Below, piece by piece: positions 42,120 to 55,198 of a DNA stretch of 64,000 nucleotides. The stretch covers positions 22,484,058-22,548,057 of the forward strand of contig NC_051074.1 of the NCBI RefSeq assembly GCF_004664715.2, written 5' to 3'. Each line of letters begins with the position of its first letter. Position 1 is the stretch's first letter. This DNA is from Peromyscus leucopus (taxonomy: Eukaryota; Chordata; Mammalia; Rodentia; Cricetidae). Both the position numbers and the translations under genes were made by a program. The notes under the pieces are model-generated. The model saw only the letters and a list, made by a program, of their open reading frames with translations, was not told where the DNA came from and ran no database searches.

Positions 42120-45100
42120 TGTACAGAGGGGAATTGAGGGCCGAAAGCCTCAGACCGATCCCAGCAGGAACCCAACTACAAATCACTTATTGGTTAAGGA
42201 TGCGGCCATGCCTATTTCCCCTTCTTAGTGCTTGGATTTTGTCTGCTTTGAACATCTGCAGGTCTTGTATGTGCTTTCACAGCCTCTGTGAATTAATAGG
42301 GGCATCAGTCCTGCTGTGTCTGAGATATACTGTTTCCTTGGAGTCATCCATCCTCTCTGGCTCCTACAAGCTTTCTGCCTCCTCTTCTGCATAGATCGCT
42401 GAGCTCTGAGGTGAGGAGTTTGATGAAGACATCCCATTTAGGAATGAGTGCTCCAAAGTCTCTCACTGCCTTTACATTGTCCAAGTGTGCGTCTCTGTGT
42501 TAATCCCCATCTACTGCAAGAAGACACGTCTCTGATGAGGTAGTGATGTATGGGGATGACAGTATGTCATTAGGAGTCATTTTATTGCTATGTTTCTTTA
42601 GCAACTTAATACTACCAGCTTTTCTCCTAGGCCCATGAGTTATTATTTGTCTTAGGTTCTTGCCACTTGACCAATGTCAGGTATGAGTTCCAGCTCATGG
42701 AACGAGCCCCTAATCCAATAAACAACTTGTTGGTTAGCCCATAACATTTGTGCTACTATTAGAACAGTGTATCTTGCAGGCAGGTCCCTGTTGTAGATTG
42801 TAGGGCTTGTAGTTGGGTAATATTGATGATTGCTCTTCTCCTCTGGTAGTGTACAGAGCACCTTCCAGCACCTCAGATGCTAGTCAGTAGGGGTGAAGCT
42901 TCTAGCTGGGCATGAGCTTATTTCTCTGTGCCTGATGACATAAGGAACTGGTGTCTTCATCAATAAGCATTACCATCAGGTTGTGGAAGTAACTACTAGC
43001 CTTGGCAATAGCCTACTATGTGTAGGAGTCAATGGGACCCTTTTGGCTCAGCAAGAGATAGCCCATTCCTGGCCGTAGATGTCTAGTTGGGGCACTCTCT
43101 CCCATCATATGATGATGCCACTTAGATTCCTTTCACATATGTATATATTGTGGGAAGCTTCTACATTAGTAAGTTTCCATATAGTTTTTCAAAAGACATT
43201 TAGCATTCACTGTTCCTCCCCATATTCCTGCCTCACATCCCCCTTCTGATTGAATTCCTCTATTCTAGTTTCTTCTTTATCTCTTTATATATATCTCTAT
43301 ATATCTACATGCCATTTCCCCTTCCTTGGAGGAGCTCTTCCTCCCCCTGGTGTCTTGCTAGCCACCTAACCTCTGTGATTATTTGGATTGTAGCACACAT
43401 ATCACTAGTTTAAAAGGTAACACCTACATGTAAGAGAACACATCCAATGTTTGTCTTTTTGAGTCTGGGTTACCTCACTCAGGATCATTGTTTCTAGCTC
43501 CATCCATTTTCCTGCAAATTTCATGTTTCTTAACAGCTGAATATATTTCATTGTGTAAATGTACCATATTTTTGTTATTCATTAATTAATCAGTTGATGG
43601 ACATCTGCGCTGTCTCCAGTTCTTGGTTATTATGAATAGAGCAGCAATGAACACGGATGAGCAAGTATCTTTTAGTGAGATGTAGAGTCCTTTGGGTATA
43701 TGCACAGGAGTGGTATAAATGGATCTCGAGGTAGATCTACTCCCAGTCCCTGAGGAACTGCCACACTAATTTCCACAGTGGCTGTACAAGTGTGCTCCCA
43801 ACAGCAATCCCCCCACATCCTTGCCAGCATGAGCTGTCCTTTGTTTGTTTGTTTTTTAACTTGCTTTATTGAACTTGACTAGGGTAAGATGAAATTTCAA
43901 AAAAGTTTTAATTTGCATTTTCCTGATAGCCATGGATATTGAATATTTCTTTGTTTCTCAATCATTTGTTTTTCATCTTTTGAGAATTGTTTATTTAGCT
44001 CTACACCCCATTTTTAGTTGGACTATGTTTTATTGATGTTATTTTAGTTTTATATATATTTCAGATAATAACCCTTTCTAAGCTGTATAATTGCTAAGGA
44101 TTTTTTCCCATTATGCAGGCTGCCATCTTGATGATGTCCTTTGCTTTGCAGTTTCATTAAATTCCATGAATTAATTGTTGATTTTAGGGCCTATGGTATA
44201 GTGTTCTGCTCAGAAAGTCCTTCCTGTGCCAGAGTTTAATCCTATTCCCCACTTTCTTCTATCAGATTCAGTGTGTCTGGCCTTATGTTGAGATCCTTGA
44301 TTCATTTGGAGTTGAGTTTTGTTCATGGTGATAAATGTTTGCATACTTCTACATGTGGACATTCAGTTTGATCAGCACCAATTTGTTGAAGATGTTTTTC
44401 CTACAGTTTATATTTCTGGCTTTGTAAAATATCAGGTACCTGTAAGTGTGTAGGCTAATGTCTGGGTCTTCAATTTGATTCCACTGATCAATGTATCTGT
44501 TTCAATGCCAACACCATGCTGTTTTTATTACTATATCTCAGAAGTACATCTTGAAATCGGGAATAGTGATATCTCCAGCAGTTCTTTTATTACTCAGGAT
44601 TGTTTAAGCTATCCTGGTTTTTATTGTATTTTTGGTTTTGTTTTTAAATTTCAAGACAGGGTTTCTTTGTGTAGTCCTGGCTGTCCTGGGATTTGCTCTA
44701 TAGACCAGCCTGGCCTCAAATTCACAGAGGTCCACTTTCCTTTCGAGTGCTGGAAATAAAGATATGCATCACTACTGCCCTTATTCTGTTTCCACATGAA
44801 GTTGGAGATTGTTTTCTTCAATTTCTGTGAAGAATTGTGTTGGCACTTGTGTGCAGATTGCACTGAATCTGTATATTGCTTTAGGTAGGATGGCCATTGT
44901 TACAACCTTGATCTGTCTGATACATGAGCAGAGGAGATCTTTCCATCTCTTGATAGTTTCTTCAATGCCCTATAGTTTCATTACACAAGTCTGTCACTTG
45001 CTTGGCTAGAGTTATCTCAAAAATTTTTGAGGCTATTTTAAAAGGTACTGTTTCCCTGATTTCTTTCTTAGTTGCTTGTCATCTGTATATAGGAATGGTA

Positions 45101-46795
45101 CTGATTTTTTTGTGTATGTTAAGTTTGAATTCTGCTACTTTATTGAAATTGTTTATTGAAGCTGTCAAAGTTTCCTAGTGCACTCTTTAGGGTCTTTTGT
45201 GTTTAAAATCATATTATTCGTAAATAAGGATACTTTGACTTATTCATTTGTGTCCCCTTGACTCCTTTAGTTGTCTTATTGCTCTAGACAAGACTTCAAG
45301 CACTATATTGAATAGATATGGAGAGAGTGGACATTACTGTCTTGTTCCTAATTTTAGCAGAGTTGTTTTGAGTTTCTCTTCATTTAGGATGATGTTACCC
45401 ATGGGCTTTCTGTAAACTGCCTTTATTCATCAAGGCATGTCCCTTTGATCCCTAGTCTCTCCAGGACTTTTATTATGATGGGATATTGGATTTTGTCAAA
45501 GACCTTTTCTGCATATAATGAGATGATTATGTCTTTCAATCTGTTTATATTATGGATTATGTTTATGATTTATGTATATTGAACTATCTGTGCATCTTTG
45601 GGATAAAGACTTGATAATGATGGATAAACTTTTTTACATATTTTTGAATTTGGATTGCAAATATTTTATTAATAATTTCTGGATCTACACTCATGGTCTA
45701 TTGTTGTTGTGGTTGTTGCTGGGTCTTTGTGTGGTTTTGGTATCAAGGTAATAACGGCTTTGTAAAACATTTAGAAATGTTCCTTCAGCTTCTATGTTGC
45801 AGAATAATTTGCAGAGTATTGGTGTTAGTTCTCTGAAAGTCTTGTAGAATTCTTTGCTGAATCCACTTTGTCCTGGGATTTTTGCTGTTGTTGGTTTAAC
45901 TGTTGCTTTTATTTTACTAGAGGTCATGGGTCTGTTTAAATTGTTTACTCTGTCTTGATTTAACTTCAGGAGGTTATATAAATCAAGGAATTTGTTCATT
46001 TCTTTTAGGCTCTACAGTTTGGTGGAGTACAGATTTTTAAAATACATCCTTATGTTTCTTTCAATTTCCTTGGTGTTCACTGTGATGTCTCCCATTTTTA
46101 TCTTTAATTTTATATCAATTGGATATTCTCTATCCACTTTTTGGTTAATTTGGCTAAGAGTTTGTAAATATTGTTGATTTATCAGTTTCTCAGGTGTGTT
46201 ACTATGTTACTGATATGAGAGCTCTCTAGGTCTTTCTTTTTTTAAATGTAGGCATTTAATGCTATAAACTGTCCTCTTAGAATGGCCTTTGTTGTTTCCC
46301 ATAATTTTTGGTTATGTTGAGTTGTCATCTCCATTCAATTCTGTCAGGCTTTTAATTTTCTTTTTGATTTCTGTCTTGGCACAATTCTTATTCAGTAGCG
46401 AGCTGTTCAGTCTCTATGAGCTTGTATACTTTCTGTTGTTGATATCCAACTTTAATCCATGGTGATCAGATAGAATGCAGCATGGTATTTCGACGTTCTT
46501 ACATCTGTTGAGATTTGCTTTGTGTCTTAATATGTGGTCAATTTTGGAGAAAGTTCCATGGGATGCCAAGGAGAAAGTGTATTCTCAAGTGTTTGGGTGG
46601 AATGTTCTGTAGATTTCTATTAGGTACATTTGATTTATGATATTGCTTGGAATATCTTTCCCCATGCAATGTTACCCTTAGGTGATATCTATCCTTGATG
46701 CTAAGATGTGTTTCTTGGATGCAGCAGAGGTATGGATCATGTTTTCTCAACCAGTTTGCTAGTGCAAACTTGTTCAGCTACTATGGAATTTAATG
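42120..46795 (-). mobile_element. 5'-truncated L1, 3'UTR and ORF2 (antisense)
   Basis: 42120-43190 is the L1 3'UTR complement (TTTCTCCTAGGCCCATGAGT, GTCTTAGGTTCTTGCCACTT). From there ORF2 runs upstream: 45691-45999 reads on the minus strand as the reverse-transcriptase N-terminal part (LKLNQDRVNNLNRPMT, KIPGQSGFSKEFY). 46538-46750 is the endonuclease end (CCIQETHLSIKDR). Multiple stops and shifts make it inactive. An antisense B1 lies at 44648-44790. Confidence 0.9.
44648..44790 (-). mobile_element. B1 SINE, antisense, inside L1
   Basis: TTTCAAGACAGGGTTTCTTT, GTCCTGGCTGTCCTGGGATT, CCAGCCTGGCCTCAAATTCA and GAGTGCTGGAAATAAAGATA are the B1 complement. Confidence 0.9.
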
Positions 46796-47785
46796 TGGCA
46801 GTTCCTCAGGAAGATGGAAATTGATTAACTCAAGATCCAGCTATATCACTCCTGGGCATATACTCAAGGATGCTTCATACTACCAGAGACACTTGCTCAA
46901 CCATGTTCATTACTGCTCTGTTCATCATAGCCAGAATATGGGAATAGCCTAGATGTCCCTCAACTGATGAGCAGATAAAATGTGATACATTTATACAATG
47001 GAACATTACTTAACTGTTAAAAAATGAAATCATGAAATTCACAGATAGATTGAACTAGAAAAAAATCATCCTGAGTGAGGTAAAACCTGGGCCCAGAAAG
47101 ACAAATATGGTGTATGTTGCTTACATATGGATATTAGTTGTTAAGTCAATGAACAGTAGTTCATTGAACAGGGCCTGCATGGGTCTATATCAAATGGGGT
47201 TCTAGAGATGAAAGGAGAAGTGAACATATCCTCCCCATCCCTAACTCAGAAACTATTTCTAAATGATAAACACTTGCAAATGAATATTGAATTTTCTCTA
47301 AGGGAGTCTCACTGGGGAAACAAATTACTCTTAAGGGTAGGCTGTATGCCCAGCAGGAGATGGGCAATGGAAAATGAACTCAGTGTCATCTCTGGAAGTT
47401 CCTTGTCTCGTAATGTCATGTGAGGGCAGCTTCTTCTTATTTATTTTAATTTTGATTTAATTTATTTGTTTTTTTAATCTCTCTTTTGCATACATAGTAT
47501 GACTTCTAATTTAGTGATTTTATGGGATTCCTGAGTTTTAGAAAGCTCAGGTCTCTGCATCAATGTTTCTTTTGCCTTGAGCTTTCTCCCTTCTGTTTCT
47601 TTTGTCCAATTCTGATGTGTTAGTTTAGTTTTATCTTATTATATTTTATTATTATCCTCGAGAAGCCTGTTTGTTTTCTAATGGAAGGGTATGTGTGAGG
47701 GGAGGAACTGGAAGGAACAGAGGGAGGAAAATTGTAATCAGGATATTTATGAGAAAAAAAAATCTATTTTCAATAAAAGAAAAAA
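46796..47785 (+). mobile_element. L1 3' end, sense, abutting the antisense L1
   Basis: Begins in the ORF2 3' part (GTGGCAGTTCCTCAGGAAGA, CCTGGGCATATACTCAAGGA, TGCTCAACCATGTTCATTAC) and runs through the 3'UTR to AGGATATTTATGAGAAAAAA with AATCTATTTTCAAT and an A-rich tail. Its ORF2 end overlaps in content with the antisense L1 at about 43440-43800, so the pair is not a simple single twin-primed insertion. Confidence 0.88.
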
Positions 47786-48860
47786 ACAAACAAACCCCAA
47801 ACAACACAACAGCAACAATGAAACAAAAATGATGGCACCCACATCATCACACCCACTTATGGTGTGAGGGCATTCGCAAGTTTGTAGCTTCTTTTGTGGG
47901 AAACTTAGCATTTTAAGGTATTAGAATACTGAAGGGAATTGCGATGTTAATATTTAGATTTTAATTAAATGTCTGAGAGTACCAGGTTAAGTTTTGTAAT
48001 TGGGGTTTATATTGATTGGGGAAAATTTATTTTGCAAAGTCATAATTTTTTTTACCTACCAGTTGTTAGTAATTGTAAATATTTAGGGCAACATCGATTA
48101 TATAATATTTAAAAGATTTCTAATTATCTAATAAATTCTTAAGATTAATAATTGGGACACTGCCAAAGTTGTAATTAGTAGCAAGCATTTCCTCACATGC
48201 ACAGATTTCCCTCAGGCACTAAGAAATCCATTAGCAATGAAAATGGAAAACTACTATTTCTCTAAGGCAGAGCCAGATAAATTCAGAATGCTGAAAAAAT
48301 AAATGTTCAGTTATGTGCCAGCTCAATGACCTCTTAAACCCAACATTTTTGACATGAATCCTTCTGGGTAGAAGAGGTTGGGCTACAGTTTCAAATTTCT
48401 AGGTTGGAAGTCCCTCTTTCTAGAAGCTTCTAATGAATATCAGAATTGGAGCTTAAGTCTGGGGTAAGAACATCAGCCACTAAACTCATAGAGTTATTGA
48501 AATCCCAGACACAGTGTAAAGGATGCAGCATTGGGAATGTGTAAGAATAAAAGTAAGGATCTAAAAAGATGGCACCCACATCATCATGTCACAAAACTTA
48601 GTCATTTAAGATGAACAGCATTTATTTTCTCACACCGTCCACTATGGTTGATAATCTGAGAGCAGACTAGGTGGGTGGATCTGGACCTTTGTTGTTCTGG
48701 TGTCCTAGTCAAGGTGTATGTGGGGACTTGGCTTGGAGCTATGAAATTTGCCTTCCAGCATTTATCTAGTGAAATTTGAGGAAGGCCTTATGTAGACAGC
48801 TTTACATTCCTATAGGAGATACTCGAGATGATCATCCACTGTAACTTGACCCTGCAAAGG
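47786..48860. other. No feature recognised, AT-rich
   Basis: About 1 kb of AT-rich sequence without recognisable repeats. GATGGCACCCACATCATCA appears twice (about 47831 and 48570), the only internal repetition I noted. Confidence 0.3.
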
Positions 48861-48865
48861 CCCAT

Positions 48866-49160
48866 GTGTTGGTGACATTAAGAGGTGGTGGAGCTGATGG
48901 AAGGAAGAGAGGTAATGGAGGGCATAACCTTTCAGGGAATATTTGGACTCGAGGATTTCCTTCCCCTGTATTTCCTGGCTACCATAAGGTAGGTCACTTC
49001 CGCCTAGTATTTGCTCCCACCTTGATGGACAGCACTGGCCATAGGTCCAAAGGCAACTGGACTAGTTGAGATGTACTCAAACCTCCGAAACTGTGAGCTG
49101 AAATAAACCTTTCTTCTTTTCAAATTGATGATTTTAGACATGCTTGTACAATGAGAGAAA
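48866..49160 (+). mobile_element. Possible old MaLR/LTR-like repeat
   Basis: CTGTGAGCTGAAATAAACCT and TTCTTCTTTTCAAATTGATG near the right end are typical phrases of rodent LTR-like dispersed repeats; the left part is diverged. Confidence 0.45.
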
Positions 49161-49204
49161 GCTGAGTAAAATATTTTATTTTTAATAAATTTATATGTGG
49201 TATG

Positions 49205-49308
49205 TGTATATATGTGTGTGTGTATGTGAGTGAGAGAGAGAGAGAGAGGGAGGGAGGGAGGGAGGGAGGAAGAGAGGGAGGGAGGAAAGGAGGGAGGGAG
49301 AAAGAGAG
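49205..49308 (+). repeat. Compound simple repeat (TG)n(GA)n(GGGA)n
   Basis: A short TATG/TGTG part, then GAGA, then GGGA/GGAA units to about 49306; a polypurine tract on the plus strand. Confidence 0.95.
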
Positions 49309-49309
49309 A

Positions 49310-49445
49310 ATGCTGCAATGTGCATATGGGGACAAATGAACGTTCAGGAGTTGGTTTTCCCCTTCCGCCCTGGTTTCTGAGGAGTAAACTCAGGTCATTA
49401 GGCTTGTGTGACAAGTGCTTTTATCCACTGAATCTTCTCACCAAT
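49310..49445 (-). mobile_element. B3-type SINE, antisense
   Basis: TTGGTTTTCCCCTTCCGCCC, TAAACTCAGGTCATTAGGCT and TTTTATCCACTGAATCTTCT follow the B3 complement. Confidence 0.65.
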
Positions 49446-50011
49446 CCAACCACATCAATTTCTAATGAATACATGAATTATACTTATGGAGGTTTTTATC
49501 CATGGTTGGTTATCCCTGTAGCCCGTGGATCTATAGCAAAGTCGCACACTGTAGTGGATGGAGAGCATACAGCAATGGCCAAAATGTCAGGGAAGAGGAG
49601 GGTGATCATGCCCTAACATCCCCTTGGAAGGCATGCCCTCAGCAATCAGATTTCCTGCTGGGCTTCACTTCTTAAAGGTTCTACTTTCCCCCTCAAGTGA
49701 CATGGTGTGGGGACTGAGCTTTTAATATATGGCCATTTAGGAGACATTCAGCCAAATGTCTTAATTCCACATTGTTGCTGGTTGGAGATCTTAGTTCTTA
49801 TCAGTGGGGTTCTCCAAAAGGGTGTTCGTCAAGGCATCTGGCTTCATAGGCGATCAGGGCAAGCAGGGCGATCAGGCAGGCTGCCTGCCACAGGGTCTTA
49901 TCACGTCCGTGCCTTTGACGGCAAGCATGCTCATTGGACTTTGTCTCGTTTGTTAGAAGAGCTGCTCAATAGAGCTGACGCTGGAGAGAGGAGGGGTCAG
50001 GCTGTATTCTT
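49446..50011. other. No feature recognised
   Basis: Includes a local near-repeat GGCGATCAGG at about 49850 and 49868. Nothing assigned. Confidence 0.25.
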
Positions 50012-50450
50012 TCTTGTGTGATAAATACCCTGACAAAAGCAACTCAAGGAGAAACCTCGGGCTTTCAGAGAGATAAAATCCACCCCGGGAAGACAAGGCA
50101 GTGGAGGGAAGAGACAGCGGTAGGAGACGGTGGAAGGAGTCGGAGGTCGGCTGACCGCAACATATTTCATTTGCATTCCGGAAGCAGACAGTGAACAGGA
50201 AGCGGGACAGTCTAGAAAGCCTAAGGCTCACTTCCAAGTGACTCATCTCTTCCAGCCAGCCAGTTTCTACCTGGAGAAGGTTCCACCACTTCCCGGGACA
50301 GTGCCACCTGCTGGGGAGAAAGCGTTCAGAAGTGGAGTACAGTTCACCTTAAACTACCACAGCCTCCTGCAGGGAAGTGGCAGAGCTTTTGTGGACTGTC
50401 TTGCAGCCACCGTAGCTCCCCGAAACTCGTGTGGCAACTAAGGGGTCTTA
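50012..50450 (+). mobile_element. Rodent interspersed repeat of a third type, diverged
   Basis: TGTGTGATAAATACCCTGAC and AAAAGCAACTCAAGG at the start are typical of a rodent repeat beginning ...acactgaccaaaagcaactt; the interior is diverged and the right boundary is uncertain. Confidence 0.45.
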
Positions 50451-50807
50451 CCCTGAACGCGGAAGAAATGACTGCTCAGCCGTCGCTCCCTCTCTTTGGT
50501 TTTCTTTGAAAGAGTGCCTGTCACTCAGGACTGAGAACTTACCTCACCACAGCCTCCCAAGCTCCATTCACTGGGATGTAAACAGCGAAGACGACACATT
50601 GTCTGCTAATTGCCTGCATTTTAACTTCTGCTCCTTCAGACAGATACCTTTCTTTTTGCTTAAAAAAGGTCTTTTAATCTGTCAGAACCTAAACTATTAT
50701 GTGATTCTCTCTTTCTTTTTTTTTTTTTTCCCCTTTCCAAGTCTGGGTTTTATAGCAAACAGCCCTGACAGTAAGAGCAAGGGCTTATTTATTAAATTCA
50801 CTCCCTC

Positions 50808-50811
<4 letters not shown>

Positions 50812-50862
<51 letters not shown>

Positions 50863-50880
50863 TCTGTCTGTCTGTCTGTT
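50812..50880 (+). repeat. (GT)n microsatellite with TCTG end
   Basis: About 25 GT units followed by CTCTGTCTGTCTGTCTGT. Confidence 0.97.
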
Positions 50881-51237
50881 TTAATATTTTGGTTGTTTTG
50901 ACCCTCAACTAATTCTCCATATGTATATGACTTGCCTGTGCCCACAAAAGGGCCTGACGACTGACTGGTTTGTCCTTCCTACCTCTCAGTCCCTCACTGT
51001 GCCGATGCTAAGTGTTGTAATGTGGTGGTAAGCGGCTCTGTGGAGTCTCTAGTCTGATGTGTGACCCAGACATTGAACATGGAGATATATGAGGACGGAA
51101 TGAGGGAACAAGATGGAGATGGGTGCGAGAGATGAGCAGAAACAATTTGAAGACACCCAGGTTTTGTGGTAAGCAGCTAAGAGGACTGGATGTCCACTTC
51201 AAAGGTAGTGAGAGAGAAACAGTAAAGATAGCTCTGA

Positions 51238-51622
51238 GGTTTGAATCAGAACGACCCCCTCAGATGCATAGATTTGAATGCTTGGTCAACAGGAAGTGGC
51301 ACTATTAGGAGGTGTGGCCTTGCTGGAGTAGATGTGGCTTTTTTGAAGGAAGTGTGTCACTGGGAATGGGCTTTGAGGTTTCAAATGCTCAAGCCAGGCC
51401 CAGTGTCTCTCTCTCTCTTATGGCTTCTTGTCAATCCAGATGTAGAACTCTTGGCTCCTTCTCCAGCGCCACAGTCTGCCTGCATGCCCCCATGCTTCCC
51501 ACCATGATGACAGTGGACTAAACCTCTGGAACTGTAAGCCAGCCCCAATTATCTGCTTTCCTTTATAAGAGTTGCCGAGATCATGGTGGCTCTTCACATC
51601 AATAGAAACCCTAACTAAGACA
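51238..51622 (+). mobile_element. Rodent interspersed repeat, copy d
   Basis: AGGTTTGAATCAGAACGACC at the left and GAAACCCTAACTAAGACA at the right, with AGGAGGTGTGGCCTTGCTGG in between. Same family as 5703, 28441 and 39664; first bases missing. Confidence 0.85.
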
Positions 51623-52693
51623 GCTCCATTTCTGATGGGAGCCAGAACTCTGGGACTTCAAGGGTGGTTGCTCGGGACTTTGTTAGAGGAGGGAAGTCAT
51701 TACCATTTCTCTGAATTTGGCAAAAAGGGGAGGGAGGTAAGTGTGGGCACACTTATCTGGTAGGTAGGGGGCAGATAGCTGCTGTTCCCTGTGAAGCAGG
51801 AAGTCAAGTCATCATGGTGTCAGCACCTTAGGTAGAAGTCTTGGGTTATTTACTAGGGGGACTAGAGAAGGAACGGCACCACGAATTTACAATAACAATA
51901 ACATATCCACTTTTATTGTTTTTCTCTCCTGGCAGTTCTCAGCAGCTTAGGAGCATAGCAGAAGGCAGACGGGTGGGTTTTTAAAACTTGCTTCTTAGTT
52001 TGTAAGGTAGGTTCCCTGTAGGCAGCATGCAGTCCGGCCTTCCCCGCTCCTTCTAATCTGAGAAGCTCTCTCTGCCTTCTGGTTGAGATGCGAGTTACAT
52101 TTCAGTGTGATTATTGTTAGCTGTTTGAGTCCACCAGCTTGCATTTTGTTTTTGTTCTATTTTCTTCCTTCTTTTGGAAATTGACTCTTTCAGGATCCAC
52201 TGAATCTTTCTGGTTACGTCACACCACTTTACATACAGAAACATCTCACTCGCTACTCTTTCCCGCCTATCTATTTCTTGCAGGTTACAAGCCGTACGCT
52301 ACATGTTAATATTTTAAATTTAGGAAGTGAGTAATAGTAAATGTTTTTTTAAATCCTTTATATGAATCATTGTAAGAACTCTCTCCAGCGTTCTTCATTC
52401 CCTTGTGTACATCAGATACTTATCTGAGTTCATTTCCTTCATTCTTCAAATGAAAATTTCAAACATTTCTTCATTATCACTACTCTTTTGGAAAGCATTT
52501 TTGTTGGTAACAGAGTTCTAGTTATCTCTCTATATCTAGTTCTAGTTATTTCTGTATATCTTTCTATATATCTAGGCTAAAAGTTATTTCTTTCAGTACT
52601 ATAAATTATTGCCCTATCTTTTGAAGTACTGTAAAAAGAAGACTCCTGCAATTTTATTTTTATACAGCCTTTTCCTCTGGCTGTGTGTACAAC
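51623..52693. other. No feature recognised
   Basis: Short TCTATATATCT clusters near 52520-52570. AT-rich, unclassified. Confidence 0.3.
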
Positions 52694-53250
52694 TGTGTAT
52701 TAGTCAGGGTTCTCTAGAGTAATAGGACTTATAGAATGAATCTCTCTATATATACATATAGAAACGAGATTTATTACAATTACTTACAGGGTGTGGTCCA
52801 GCTAATCCTACAATGGCTGGCTATGAATGGAAAATCCAAGAATTCAATAGTTGTTCAGTTCACGGGGCTGGATGTCCCAGCTGGTCTCCAGTTTCTGCTG
52901 GAATCCTGAAGAAGTAGGCTCTCATGCCAGTGAAGGGATGGATTTGCTAGAGAAGTGAGGGTAAGCAGGCAAAGAGCAAAAGCTTCCTTCTTCCATGTCC
53001 TTAGACAGGCTTCCAGAACAAAGTGTGGCCCAGATTAAAGGCATGTCTTCCCATGTCAAGATTTGGGTTTAAACGTGTTTTTCCCAGCTCAGAAGATTTG
53101 TATTGAAGGTGGTGTGTCTTCCTAACTCAAAGATAGAGATTAGAAGTGGATTTTCCTATTTCAAATGAAGCAAAATTGCCTCACAGGTGTGCCCTGCATT
53201 ATTGGATGTTAGTTAACACCAGATGTAGTGAAGTTGACAATGAGGACAGC
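52694..53250 (-). mobile_element. Rodent LTR-like interspersed repeat, full-length-looking
   Basis: TGTATTAGTCAGGGTTCTCT, AGAGTAATAGGACTTATAGA and GTCCTTAGACAGGCTTCCAG, CAGATTAAAGGCATGTCTTC are phrases of a common rodent repeat that starts TGTATTAGTCAGGG. Several ATTTGGGTTT/GTGTCTTCC segments follow. Family name left open; orientation uncertain. Confidence 0.6.
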
Positions 53251-53735
53251 CACCACAACCTGTCTTTCTCCTGACTGTTGTCTGACTGTCTTAGTCTCTG
53301 GTTTTCAGCAATCTGACTAGCTGGTCAGAGAGTAATCTGGTGTACTTTACTCTCTTTCTGTTTCTAGTGCTTGAAGTTTACATGGCTTGTTACATTTATG
53401 AGTTTATATGTTTTAGTTTGGAAAATTTGGGCTATTACTTCTTCAAATAGTGTCCTCTGTTATCTTTATTCTTCTTCAGAGAAACTTCAGAAGTTCACTC
53501 ACACTCAATCGTTTTTGGTCTTTTCTCTCTGTTTTAGTTATAGTGCTATCTTTTTATTTGCTATTTCTTTTTCCTCTGAAAAAGGTAATGCAATCTTAAC
53601 CTCTTGTAGTGTATTATCTTATCTCCTGCTTTGACATTTTCATCTCTTGGGGTTTGCTTGGGACCCTATCATTTCATCCATGCTACTTCTCCAACTTTTT
53701 ACCACTTGTAATATAGTTAAAAATAATTGCTTTGA
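53251..53735. other. No feature recognised; L1-like words
   Basis: TTACATTTATGAGTTTATAT and ATTACTTCTTCAAATAG-like text is reminiscent of L1 antisense but too short to assign. Confidence 0.2.
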
Positions 53736-53739
53736 GTCA

Positions 53740-53872
53740 GGTGTGTGGCATGGGCCACTAATCCCAGCACTGTGGAGGCTGAGGCAGGAGGAGCTTGACT
53801 TTGAGGATTGCTTGGGCTACACAGTGGGTTTGAATTCAGTTTCCTCTACATCCTGTTTCAAGAAACAACTGA
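53740..53872 (+). mobile_element. Old B1-like SINE, sense
   Basis: GGTGTGTGGCATGGGCCACT, AATCCCAGCACTGTGGAGGC, TGAGGCAGGAGGAGCTTGAC and TGTTTCAAGAAACAACTGAT follow B1 with high divergence. Confidence 0.75.
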
Positions 53873-55198
53873 TCAACCAAAGAAGGCTGGAGTGGGAGCT
53901 GTGTGAGCCACACCCTGAGGCACCGCCCCTGGTGAGGCAGCTGTAGCGATTACACCTGCCTGTGACCTTGAGGGACATGCTCTTGAGGTGTGGCCACTCT
54001 GGGACCCTTAAGACCTAGGATGCACATACTTGCTCTCTCTCTTCCATTCCTTGTGGTTTTGGATACTAGGACAGACCAGGGCAGAGCTCTCCAGAGAACA
54101 GTGTTGGACTATACTCACCCTTCCTGGATCCTGCAACAAATTCCTTTATTCTGTCTTGTGAGTTAATCCCCAATAAATTCCTTTGATCATTAAGCAGACT
54201 CCATGGATTGCTAGTGATGGGATTCCAATAGAAGGCAAATAGAATCCCTCCCTAACATCCTACCATCTGTGTTACTTTAGGCATCTGTGATGGATGGATT
54301 TTCATTCTCATTACGTGTAATGTTTTCCTGCTTATTTGTATGCTTTGTAACTTGAGGCTGGTTTGGGGGTAGATATGAATTTTCCTTTCTTGGGATAGAT
54401 CCACATTTCTGTAAGGATTCTCCAGTTTTGTTCAGTGATACCGTTGTTTGGAAACACCTTGGTCACTAGTTATTATTTTAGTTACTTGGAAACACTTTGA
54501 TCACTAGTTACTGTTTTAGTAGGCAGCAGCACAGGGCTGCTTAGCCTAGAGGTCACTTTGGCCCACCTCCCTTCTCTCTTCAGCCCCAGGGAACCCCCTT
54601 CTGTGCTTCTTGTCATCAGCATTTGGTTCTGGACTTGAGGGAGGCCCTCTGAAGATCTGCAGATAGTTGCATGTGCAGCTCTCTTGTCTCTGATCCTAAG
54701 CCCTTCAGTCATGGCCTCAGTCTCACCTCAAGTAAAAGAGACCAGTGTGCAAACCTTGGCTTTCTCTTGCCCCCAAGGGAGGGAATTCTGTCTAGGCTGT
54801 AAGCTGAGAGCTCTCTGAGGTGGCCACTTGAATTGTTTCCCCTTTCTTGGCATCTAATATCCCCCCACTGCCTGATGGCTAGTATTTTGGAAACTATTAT
54901 TTTTTCTCCAGTTTTTTAAACTGTTTCATATCGAGGGTAAATGTGGTCTTTGTTGCCCTGCTTATCTGGGATGGGAAGATGGAATATTTAACTCTGACCA
55001 TTTGTAGGGTGGTTATAATGAATCTATATGGTGTTTATTAGGTACTTTTCTCTCTTTTGTGACAAAACTCAAGAGAAAAAGCACTTGAGAAAGGGAGGGC
55101 TTAGGCTGGCTCATGGTCTGAGGGCCTGTCTCTCATGGTAAGGAAGCCATGGGGTCCAGAGTCTGAGGCACTTGATAGCATTGTAAATACAGTCAGTG
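53873..55198. other. No clear feature; possible old LTR end near 53950-54250
   Basis: GACCCTTAAGACCTAGGATG followed by CCCCAATAAATTCCTTTGAT looks like an LTR promoter and poly(A) region, but I find no paired ends. The rest is unclassified. Confidence 0.3.

Noticed and set aside
43140..47785. Single twin-primed L1 insertion with inverted 5' part
   Set aside because: The inverted and sense parts overlap in L1 content by several hundred bases and the inverted part has its own 3'UTR, which simple twin priming does not give.
50431..50901. 156-residue plus-strand frame
   Set aside because: Its C-terminal third is the translated GT microsatellite and the remainder resembles no family; no splice or promoter signals support it.
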